The notes under the pieces: model-generated
Told to the model about the DNA's origin: nothing
Seen by the model: the letters and a program-made list of their open reading frames with translations, nothing else
The model's database searches: none
Made by a program: the position numbers and the translations under genes
Shown: one piece after another, positions 58,051-64,000 of the stretch
How positions within the stretch are numbered: position 1 is the stretch's first letter
Layout: each line of letters starts with the position of its first letter
Origin: Sphingomonas zeae
GTDB taxonomy: Bacteria; Pseudomonadota; Alphaproteobacteria; Sphingomonadales; Sphingomonadaceae
DNA length: 64,000 nucleotides
Direction: 5' to 3'
Assembly (NCBI RefSeq): GCF_014197135.1
Contig: NZ_JACIFA010000005.1
Location: forward strand, 216,762 to 280,761

Positions 58051-58959
58051 TCATTCCGTCCCAGGCACCCGCCGCAATCCCTTACGCGGCACCAGCATCG
58101 ACGGCTCCTTCAGATCGTGGACCAGCCCGATACGGCGCAAACCCAGCAGCACCCACCAGCCCGGATCATGCTGCCCCGGCTCGATCCCCAGCCGCGCGGA
58201 GTCGGGCCAGGCATGGTGGTTGCCATGCCACGCCTCGCCGAAGGTGATGAGCGCGGCGGCGGGCAGGTCGTGGCCCTGCACCGCGACATCGTCGATGCGC
58301 CAGCCCTGGGGTCCATGCCGATGGGTGATGTGCCCGACCAGCCAGTGCCCGGTCACGCCGACCGCCACCCGCACCGGCACACCCCAGATCAACCATGGCT
58401 GGCCCCCTGCCCATAGAAACAGCAGCGCCCATGGAAGCTGTTGCGCCATCCAGCTCGCCTCCAGCCACGCCAGGAAACGATCGTCGCGCAGCCGCGCTTC
58501 GGGCGCGAAACGCGGCGGATGGGTCAGGTCCAGTCGGCAATGCATCTGCCACCACGCATCGCGCAGCAACGACGTACGGTGCGCGTGCAGATCGTGACAT
58601 TCCACCTGCCGCTGCGCCCAGTCGCGCATGTCGTGCAGACGCACCATGCCCAGCGGCCCCGCCATCCCGACCAGCGTACCCAGATAGACCAGCACCCGCT
58701 CGAACCAGAGCGGTGCCGCGAAGCTGCGATGGATGAGCAGCCGGTGCAATCCGATCGAATGGCCCAGGCACAGCGTTACCGCCGAGGTCGCCAACCATAG
58801 CAGCACCGCCCCCGGCGTGACATAGATCGGTGCCAGAACCAAAGCCGATCCCGTCATGGCGATCATCCAGAGCGAACGCGACGGCGCCCATCGGACCCGG
58901 CCTTCGCGGGCATTGCTGTCGGGCAAGGCAATCATGCGGACAGTCGAACGGCCGGTCAT
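58051..58959 (-). CDS. Acyl-CoA/acyl-lipid desaturase-like membrane enzyme
   Basis: A 302-residue membrane di-iron enzyme of the stearoyl-desaturase family. Membrane segments occur near residues 25-60 and 150-200. Histidine boxes are HSIGLHRLLIH, HDMRDW (atypical, with HDLHAH nearby) and AWHGNHHAWPDSARLGIEPGQHDPGWW, where HGNHH is typical of the family. It should introduce a double bond into fatty acyl chains and adjust membrane fluidity. Start ATG 58959 with AAGGAT six bases upstream. Divergent from an ArsR-type repressor, with twin palindromes between; this implies that the repressor controls desaturation. Confidence 0.85.
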   Translation of the reverse strand: MTGRSTVRMIALPDSNAREGRVRWAPSRSLWMIAMTGSALVLAPIYVTPGAVLLWLATSAVTLCLGHSIGLHRLLIHRSFAAPLWFERVLVYLGTLVGMAGPLGMVRLHDMRDWAQRQVECHDLHAHRTSLLRDAWWQMHCRLDLTHPPRFAPEARLRDDRFLAWLEASWMAQQLPWALLFLWAGGQPWLIWGVPVRVAVGVTGHWLVGHITHRHGPQGWRIDDVAVQGHDLPAAALITFGEAWHGNHHAWPDSARLGIEPGQHDPGWWVLLGLRRIGLVHDLKEPSMLVPRKGLRRVPGTE

Positions 58960-58977
58960 GCAGCGATCCTTATATAC

Positions 58978-58993
58978 TTAGGTATATTCCTAA
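58978..58993. promoter_or_regulatory. Repressor operator 1 (TTAG-N8-CTAA)
   Basis: TTAGGTATATTCCTAA is a perfect inverted repeat (TTAGG-N6-CCTAA) between the desaturase and the ArsR-type gene, 19 bp before the desaturase start. A second site of the same outer form lies at 59018-59033. Confidence 0.65.
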
Positions 58994-59017
58994 TTACCAA
59001 CGTGCATTTGTCAACGC

Positions 59018-59033
59018 TTAGCGAATTGCCTAA
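59018..59033. promoter_or_regulatory. Repressor operator 2 (TTAG-N8-CTAA)
   Basis: TTAGCGAATTGCCTAA has the same TTAG-N8-CTAA arms and 16-bp length as operator 1, 40 bp away centre to centre, about four helical turns. It ends 10 bp before the ATG at 59044 and supports that start for the repressor. Confidence 0.6.
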
Positions 59034-59043
59034 ATATCAGACC

Positions 59044-59361
59044 ATGCAACGTGTGTTCGAGGCACTCGCCAACCCGGCCCGCCGCCGTATCCTGGCCTAT
59101 CTGGCCCATGCCGAATTGAGTGCAGGCGACATCGCCTCGCGCTTCGACATGGCCAAGCCGTCCATTTCGCAGCATCTGTCGATCCTGGAGTCGGCAGGCC
59201 TCGTCTCTAGCGAAAAGCGTGGCCAGTTCGTTTTCTACCGATTGGTGCCCGAAAGCCTGACCAACACGCTGCACGGCTTCGTTCAGGAGGTCTGTCCGGT
59301 CGCGCGCCCGCTGAAGCGCGAGAGCGCCGCCTTGGCGCGCAAGGATGACGAAACGCCCTAA
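59044..59361 (+). CDS. ArsR/SdpR-family transcriptional repressor
   Basis: A 105-residue winged-helix protein: MQRVFEALANPARRRILAYLAHAELSAGDIASRF, recognition helix KPSISQHLSILESAGLV, wing KRGQFVFYRLVPESL. It lacks the ELCVC metal motif of classical ArsR/SmtB and so belongs to the metal-independent SdpR-like group. An in-frame GTG at 59002 would place one operator inside the gene, so the ATG at 59044 is preferred; neither has a clear Shine-Dalgarno. It probably represses itself and the divergent desaturase. The inducing signal is unknown. Confidence 0.85.
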   Translation: MQRVFEALANPARRRILAYLAHAELSAGDIASRFDMAKPSISQHLSILESAGLVSSEKRGQFVFYRLVPESLTNTLHGFVQEVCPVARPLKRESAALARKDDETP

Positions 59362-59403
59362 CCCTCAATGAAATCGCCATACGCAGCTCGTCAAGCGTCG
59401 TTG

Positions 59404-59422
59404 CAATCGTTTGTTGCAATCT
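59404..59422. promoter_or_regulatory. Shared LacI-type motif, transporter side
   Basis: CAATCGTTTGTTGCAATCT in the 143-bp gap before the MFS gene. It matches the receptor-side motif at 51967-51982 except for a 3-bp insertion, and includes a direct TTGCAATC repeat. Confidence 0.5.
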
Positions 59423-59504
59423 GTGGCCCGGCACGGCATGATGGCCTCCACGCGGCAAGCCAGCGATAGACTATGAGCCCACCCCCGCGTGCGAGAGGAC
59501 TTGC

Positions 59505-60872
59505 ATGACCCCGTCCACCCCCGCCGCCGGAACTGGAGTGCCGTTCAAACCCCGCCTTTCGCTGACCCGTATCCTGGAAATGAATCTGGGCTTCCTCGGC
59601 CTGCAATTCAGCTTCGGGCTGCAACAGGGGAATATGGCGCCGATCTACAGCTATCTCGGCGCGTCAGAAGCACAGATTCCCTTGCTTCAACTCGCCGGGC
59701 CGATGACGGGCCTCCTCATCCAGCCGCTGATCGGCGCGATGAGCGACCGGACAGACAGCCGCTGGGGGCGGCGCACGCCCTATTTCCTGATCGGGGCGGT
59801 GCTGTGCGCGTTGGGGCTGTTCTTCATGCCGTTGAGCTCGTCGCTGCTGATGGCGGTGTCGCTGCTGTGGATTCTCGACGCAGGCAACAACATCACCATG
59901 GAGCCGTACCGCGCCTATGTCTCCGACCGACTGGACGGGGCGCAGCATAATGTCGGCTTTCTGACGCAGAGCGCCTTTACCGGGCTGGCGCAGATGCTCG
60001 CCTTCCTCACCCCCTCGATCCTGGTCTGGGCGGGCATGAACCCGGACTGGGTCGACGGGCATAATATCCCCTACACCGCGCGCGTGGTGTTCATGATCGG
60101 TGCGGTCCTGTCCTTCGTCACCATCGTCTGGTCGATCCGGCGGGTGCCCGAACTGCCGCTGACGCCCGATGAGCGTGCGCGCATCGCCGCCGCGCCCAAG
60201 GGCATCGGCGCGACGCTGAAGGAAATCGGCGATGCGATCCGCGCCATGCCGCTGCCGATGCGCAAACTGGCGCTGATGAGCCTGTTCCAATGGTATGCGA
60301 TGATGGCCTATTGGAACTATGTCATCTACGCGATCGGCCGCTCGGTATACGGCACGGCCGATGCCACCTCGTCGGGCTTCCATGCCGCCGTGCTGACCAA
60401 TGGCGAGGTCGCCGCCTTCTATAACGGCGTGGCTTTTGTCGCGGCCTTCGCGATGGTGCCGCTGGCCAGGCGGATCGGCGCCGCACCGCTGCACGCGATC
60501 TGCCTGGTCATCACCGGGATCGGCATGATCGCGATGCCGCACATGACCAGCAAGGCGATGCTGTTCCTACCCGCCATCGGTATCGGCTTGGGCTGGGCCA
60601 GCATGATGGGCAACCCCTATGTCATCCTGGCGGGCTCGATCCCGCCGGAGCGCACCGGCGTCTATATGGGCATCTTCAACATGATGATCGTCATCCCGAT
60701 GCTGATCTTCGGCGTGACGCTGCCGCTCTTCTATCAAAGCTGGTTGGGCGGGGACCCGCGCAATGTGCTGACCCTGTGCGGCGTGTTGATGTTGCTCGCC
60801 TCCCTGTCCGTCTACTCGGTGCGCGCCCGCAATGCGCAAGGGCTGCCGCTCGGCGCCGCTCCGCAAGCCTGA
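59505..60872 (+). CDS. MFS sugar transporter (sucrose type)
   Basis: A 455-residue inner-membrane transporter of about twelve helices, in the SLC45/GPH-like branch of sugar carriers that includes plant and proteobacterial sucrose transporters. FSFGLQQGNMAPIYSYLGA, the cytoplasmic SDRTDSRWGRRTPYFLIGA loop and the DAGNNITMEPYRAYVSD region are typical (RxGRRxP and EPYRA). Start ATG 59505 with GAGAGGAC upstream. The GH68 gene follows 30 bp later and a LacI gene is convergent beyond that. Function is probably proton-coupled sucrose uptake from the periplasm; the exact sugar is inferred. Confidence 0.9.
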   Translation: MTPSTPAAGTGVPFKPRLSLTRILEMNLGFLGLQFSFGLQQGNMAPIYSYLGASEAQIPLLQLAGPMTGLLIQPLIGAMSDRTDSRWGRRTPYFLIGAVLCALGLFFMPLSSSLLMAVSLLWILDAGNNITMEPYRAYVSDRLDGAQHNVGFLTQSAFTGLAQMLAFLTPSILVWAGMNPDWVDGHNIPYTARVVFMIGAVLSFVTIVWSIRRVPELPLTPDERARIAAAPKGIGATLKEIGDAIRAMPLPMRKLALMSLFQWYAMMAYWNYVIYAIGRSVYGTADATSSGFHAAVLTNGEVAAFYNGVAFVAAFAMVPLARRIGAAPLHAICLVITGIGMIAMPHMTSKAMLFLPAIGIGLGWASMMGNPYVILAGSIPPERTGVYMGIFNMMIVIPMLIFGVTLPLFYQSWLGGDPRNVLTLCGVLMLLASLSVYSVRARNAQGLPLGAAPQA

Positions 60873-60902
60873 TCCCCCCCGACTGTTCTTTCCCGAGGTA
60901 TC

Positions 60903-62030
60903 ATGACCGACACCCCTGCCCCCACCCATTGGTCGGCCGATGCGCTGGTCGGGATCGCCGCGCAGACTGACGCTCGCCTGCCGGTCTTTACCGCCGCGGA
61001 CGTCTTGCCGATCCTGCCGACCCATGATCTTTGGGACATGTGGCAGATCGCCTATGCCGATGGGCGCACGGCCCTTTTCGGCGAGCGAAGCTGGTGGTTC
61101 TTCCTCGCCACCCCGCGCCTGGCCGACCCCGAGATGCGCCATGACGAAGCCCGTATCCGCCTGACCAGCTACGGCGCGGATGGCTGGCGCGATCATGGCG
61201 AGACCTTTGCCGAAGGCTTCACACCGGGCAGTCGCGAATGGTCGGGCTCGGCGGTGCTGGGCGAAGACGATACGACGCTCACCATGTATTTCACCGCCTC
61301 CGGGCGGCATCGCCAGCCCCGTACATTCGAGCAGCGCCTGTTCGAGACGCAAGGCCGCTTCATCATCGAGGGCGACGACGCCCGTACCGAGGACTGGAGC
61401 GAGCCGGTGGAAAGCGTCGCGGCGGACGGCCATTATTACATCGTCGCTAACCAGCCCGAGCCGGAAAATGGCGGCATCAAGGGTTTCCGCGATCCTGGCT
61501 ATTTCCGCGATCCGGCGGACGGCGCGGAATATCTGCTGTTCGTCGGCTCGGCGGGTTGGGTAAAGCAGGAAATCGATGGCGTGATCGGCGTCGCCAAACG
61601 CGAGGGCGACCGCTGGACGATCCAACCGCCGCTGATCGAATCGCTGGGCGTCAACAGCGAGCTGGAACGCCCCCATATCGTCATGCAAGACGGCCTTTAT
61701 TACTGCTTCTGGTCGACGCAGGCAAAGCGCTTCGCTCCAGGGCTGGATGCGCCGACGGGGCTATACGCGATGGTCGCCGATCGCTTCGCAGGGCCGTGGC
61801 GGCCGGTCAACGGCACCGGGCTGGTCGCAGGCAACCCCGTGGCGGAGCCCACCCAGGCCTATTGCTGGTGGGTGACGGGCGAAGGGGATGTCATCAGCTT
61901 CGTCGATTACTGGGGCATGGAAGGCCGCGATGCGAGCGACGACGTCCCCTTACGCCGTGCGCGCTTCGGCGGGACGGCCGCGCCGTGGTTCCGCCTGGTG
62001 TTCGATGGCGACCGCGTAAAGATCGCCTGA
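60903..62030 (+). CDS. Cytoplasmic GH68 beta-fructosidase (sucrose-splitting)
   Basis: A 375-residue family GH68 protein (levansucrase clan) with no signal peptide, hence probably cytoplasmic and used to hydrolyse imported sucrose to glucose and fructose. The nucleophile is D45 in DLWDMWQIAYADG; EWSGSAVLG, the transition-state stabiliser D197 in GFRDPGYF, and the acid/base E255 in SELERPHI complete the site. It is much shorter than secreted levansucrases of Bacillus or Zymomonas type, about the size of invertase-like GH68 proteins of alphaproteobacteria. It follows the MFS gene by 30 bp. Whether it also transfers fructose is open. Confidence 0.88.
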   Translation: MTDTPAPTHWSADALVGIAAQTDARLPVFTAADVLPILPTHDLWDMWQIAYADGRTALFGERSWWFFLATPRLADPEMRHDEARIRLTSYGADGWRDHGETFAEGFTPGSREWSGSAVLGEDDTTLTMYFTASGRHRQPRTFEQRLFETQGRFIIEGDDARTEDWSEPVESVAADGHYYIVANQPEPENGGIKGFRDPGYFRDPADGAEYLLFVGSAGWVKQEIDGVIGVAKREGDRWTIQPPLIESLGVNSELERPHIVMQDGLYYCFWSTQAKRFAPGLDAPTGLYAMVADRFAGPWRPVNGTGLVAGNPVAEPTQAYCWWVTGEGDVISFVDYWGMEGRDASDDVPLRRARFGGTAAPWFRLVFDGDRVKIA

Positions 62031-62145
62031 CGGGGAGACTATGCCCCCTCCGGCAGCGGATCAGGGAAGCTGGTGGAAGGGGTCAGCCGACGACGCCCGC
62101 CGCCGTTGGCGCCCCTTCGTCAGGCCCTGCGCGTACTACTGTCGC

Positions 62146-63195
62146 TCAGGCGGTCTCGCGCAGCACCAGTTCGGGGTCGAGCACCACCGACCCTGCATCG
62201 CTTCCCCCGATTCGGGCGAACAGCGCATCGACCATCGCCCGAGCACCGGCCGCGATATCCTGGCGAATGGTGGTGATGCGCGGAACCGCCTGGGCAGCGA
62301 GCGGCAGGTCGTCATAGCCGATGACCGGCAATGTCTCGGGCACCGCGATCGCGCGATCGGCGAGCGCCCGCACGGTCGTCATCGCGATCATGTCCGAGGC
62401 GGCGGCGATCCCGTCGATTGGCAGGACGCCGCCACCCTGTTCCAGCAAGGCGTCGATATGGGCCGCGATTTCCTGCTCCATCACCTCAGAGGCGAGATGG
62501 GTGGCAAGCTGCACGGGGCCGCCTTCCAATCCGGCGTCGGCCATGGCGCGCGCGACGCCGTCATGACGCTGGCGGATTTCGGGCGCGCCGATATCCCCCA
62601 GAAAGGCGATGCGACGGCATCCCCGCTCGATCAGCCGCCGCCCCGCCAGATAGCCGCCTTTCGCGTTGTCGGTACCGACCGCCGCATGGACCTGACCCGG
62701 TAAGTTCACGCCCCAGGCGACGAGCGGACGATAGCGGCTGGCGACCCGCTCGATCGCATCATATTGGTTCGACTGGCCGATCAGCAGTACGCCGTCGACC
62801 ATGCCGCTATCGACCACCCGATCGAGCCAGTCGGCGGCATCCGGAATCACGCGGGACAACATCACGTCATAACCGTTTTCGGTCAGCGCATCGGCCAGAT
62901 AGCCCAGCATGGACATGAAGAACGGGTCGGACAAATGCTGGCGCCGGTCATGCCCCAGCGGCACGACGATGCCGATCACGCCGGTGCGACGCGTGCGCAG
63001 GCGGCTGGCCATCTGATTGGGGCGAAAGCCATATTGGTCGGCCAGCGCCTGGATACGGGCGCGCGTCTCGGAATTGACCAGCGACTTGCCCGCCAAGGCG
63101 CGGGACACGGTGCCGGGCGACACCCCGGCCATCTGCGCCAGATCCGCGATCGTCCGGACCCGACGATCGCCTCCCCCCATGATATTGTCTGTCAT
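62146..63195 (-). CDS. LacI-family regulator (copy B), sucrose module
   Basis: A 349-residue LacI/GalR repressor: TIADLAQMAGVSPGTVSRAL helix-turn-helix, hinge NQMASRLRTRRTGVIGI, effector domain to the end. Convergent with the GH68 gene. The ATG at 63195 has no good ribosome site; ATG 63180 is an alternative. It is a close paralogue of the LacI at 48295-49317. A palindrome at 63202-63217 directly upstream may be its own operator. The 115-bp stretch between this gene and GH68 holds no gene that I can support. Confidence 0.92.
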   Translation of the reverse strand: MTDNIMGGGDRRVRTIADLAQMAGVSPGTVSRALAGKSLVNSETRARIQALADQYGFRPNQMASRLRTRRTGVIGIVVPLGHDRRQHLSDPFFMSMLGYLADALTENGYDVMLSRVIPDAADWLDRVVDSGMVDGVLLIGQSNQYDAIERVASRYRPLVAWGVNLPGQVHAAVGTDNAKGGYLAGRRLIERGCRRIAFLGDIGAPEIRQRHDGVARAMADAGLEGGPVQLATHLASEVMEQEIAAHIDALLEQGGGVLPIDGIAAASDMIAMTTVRALADRAIAVPETLPVIGYDDLPLAAQAVPRITTIRQDIAAGARAMVDALFARIGGSDAGSVVLDPELVLRETA

Positions 63196-63201
63196 GTGCG
63201 A

Positions 63202-63217
63202 ATGCTAACCAAAGCAT
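63202..63217. promoter_or_regulatory. Palindrome before LacI copy B (ATGCT-N6-AGCAT)
   Basis: ATGCTAACCAAAGCAT, a perfect 5-bp-arm palindrome seven bases upstream of the LacI start codon. LacI-family autoregulation is common, but this palindrome does not match the TTGCAA-type motif seen at the transporter, so its role is open. Confidence 0.4.
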
Positions 63218-63268
63218 CGGCGCGCTAACAAGCAGCCAAAGACAATTCCGGCAATTTCCTCACATGGA

Positions 63269-63724
63269 TTAACAATATTGGGCGCTGACGTCCATTTTAA
63301 GGCCATGTAGCGCTACCACTCGGCCGCCCTGGCATTGCGGCGCACAGATGACCCGCAGCCAACGCGACCCGCTCGACGCGTGGATTTGCGCATCGATGGT
63401 GAAACCCCGCCGATGCCGGATGGCATGGGATCGGAGCCGTTCAAGCGCCGACAGAGACTCGGGCCGATAGAATGGCAACACGTCCCGCCGCGCCGGAGAC
63501 CGGCCTTGTGGCCAATCGAACAGGCGATAGACGCCCGTCGACCAATTCAACCCTTCGGACTCCAGATCGCATGACCAGCGGCCCATGCCGCGCGCGACCA
63601 GCCATGCATCATTTGGCTCGGCGCCCGTTAAATCGGGCGCATCCAGACACCCCAGGTCGAAACGCAGGCCGCGTTCAAACAGGGGCCAGCTGTGGTTCAA
63701 TGCGAGTGGCTCGGCTGGTTTCAT
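63269..63724 (-). CDS. Small PAS-fold protein
   Basis: A 151-residue protein whose core resembles a single PAS_3-type sensor domain: RWSCDLESEGLNWSTGVYRLFDWPQG, then FYRPESLSALERLRSHAI and a C-terminal strand region (GSRWLRVICAPQCQGGRVVALHGLKMDVS). No output domain such as kinase, GGDEF or HTH is joined, so it is either a stand-alone sensor or a remnant of a larger protein. ATG 63724 has GGAG eight bases upstream. It is alone between the sucrose LacI and etfA. Confidence 0.72.
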   Translation of the reverse strand: MKPAEPLALNHSWPLFERGLRFDLGCLDAPDLTGAEPNDAWLVARGMGRWSCDLESEGLNWSTGVYRLFDWPQGRSPARRDVLPFYRPESLSALERLRSHAIRHRRGFTIDAQIHASSGSRWLRVICAPQCQGGRVVALHGLKMDVSAQYC

Positions 63725-63777
63725 ACGGCGCTCCACTAAAGCGCACGAAGGCTAGACAGGGATTCTTAATTCCGTGC

Positions 63778-63798
63778 TAAAAATCCGCCCCACGGCGG
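63778..63798 (-). terminator. Rho-independent terminator after etfA
   Basis: On the minus strand CCGCC-GTGG-GGCGG is followed by ATTTTTAG. A further strong hairpin (CCCCACCCGGC...GCCGGAGTGGGG, 63807-63833) lies between it and the etfA stop. Confidence 0.85.
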
Positions 63799-63841
63799 CC
63801 ATGAAGCCCCACCCGGCCTGCGCCGGAGTGGGGATAGGAGG

Positions 63842-64000
63842 TCAGACCTTGTCGGTCAGCTCGGGTACGACGGTGAACAGGTCGCCGACCAGGCCGATAT
63901 CGGCAACCTGGAAGATCGGCGCGTCCTCGTCCTTGTTGATCGCGACGATGATCTTGGAATCCTTCATCCCCGCCAGATGCTGGATCGCACCCGAGATACC
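63842..64000 (-). CDS. etfA: Electron transfer flavoprotein alpha subunit, C-terminal end
   Basis: Only the last 52 codons are in the window. [20 protein letters not shown], then [20 protein letters not shown] and LFTVVPEL are the conserved FAD-binding C-terminus of EtfA, which with EtfB passes electrons from acyl-CoA and other dehydrogenases to ETF-ubiquinone oxidoreductase. The 5' part and presumably etfB lie to the right. Terminator hairpins follow the stop. Confidence 0.95.
   Translation of the reverse strand, partial: GISGAIQHLAGMKDSKIIVAINKDEDAPIFQVADIGLVGDLFTVVPELTDKV

Noticed and set aside
59002..59361. GTG start at 59002 for the ArsR-type gene
   Set aside because: It would place one of the two matching operators inside the coding region and adds a non-conserved N-terminus; ATG 59044 gives the usual family length.
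62041..62145. Possible small gene starting at ATG 62041 with GGGGAG upstream
   Set aside because: The frame runs into the antisense of the LacI gene, has no recognisable sequence and no stop before it; the ribosome-like site may be chance.

Overview
The window looks like chromosome of a plant- or soil-associated sphingomonad (Alphaproteobacteria, Sphingomonadales). The DNA is GC-rich with dense genes. There are three TonB-dependent receptors (two of the Caulobacter/Sphingomonas sugar-scavenging type), a receptor-linked flavin halogenase-like gene, an EIIA-HPr-EI fusion for N-acetylglucosamine (GlcNAc), and palindromic GC-rich repeats. The genus assignment is inference from gene families. I see no rRNA, tRNA, CRISPR array, phage gene or transposase.

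Region 1, 1-28.0 kb: glycan catabolism. A leftward operon, nagR-nagB-II-nagA-GH2 beta-galactosidase-nagF (nagF cut by the left edge), joined by 4- to 8-bp overlaps except for the 55-bp gap before nagF, handles GlcNAc. cutC lies just upstream of nagR and a large TonB-dependent receptor is divergent from it. After a membrane/envelope interlude (metallophosphatase, glycosyltransferase, Na+/H+ antiporter, DUF3667 protein) comes a rightward five-gene operon: beta-mannosidase (GH2), GH3, GH125, GH92 and GH29. With nag and the beta-galactosidase this is the enzyme set needed to strip a complex plant-type N-glycan (Gal, Fuc, Xyl, alpha-Man, beta-Man, GlcNAc). It resembles in logic the nix cluster of Xanthomonas campestris.

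Region 2, 28.0-43.6 kb: glycan biosynthesis. After a patatin-like lipase comes a six-gene operon (29.4-36.3 kb) in which every junction is a 4-bp stop/start overlap. It encodes a sucrose-phosphate-synthase-like transferase fused to a HAD phosphatase, four more glycosyltransferases and a polysaccharide pyruvyl transferase. Two perfect TTGAT-N4-ATCAA (FNR/FixK-type) boxes sit in front of and inside its first gene. I cannot assign a known product; it is the best candidate here for an undescribed pathway. Facing it is a leftward cluster: GT2, ChbG-like deacetylase, ECF sigma factor, FecR anti-sigma factor and an STN-domain TonB receptor. A GT39-like membrane glycosyltransferase lies beyond.

Region 3, 43.6-64 kb: mixed physiology. 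It has a YghU-type GST, a large exported protein of unknown function, the ohrR/ohr peroxide pair with twin operators, a LacI/TonB-receptor/halogenase group, an FAD-binding protein, a DPP4-type peptidase, an acyl desaturase divergent from an ArsR-type repressor with twin TTAG-N8-CTAA operators, and a sucrose module (MFS transporter, cytoplasmic GH68, LacI). A sequence shared between the receptor promoter and the transporter promoter suggests that the LacI-linked loci form one regulon. The right edge holds the end of etfA with a clear terminator.

Starts were re-chosen from ribosome binding sites, overlaps and signal peptides; alternatives are given where it matters. Long antisense reading frames typical of high-GC DNA were left out.
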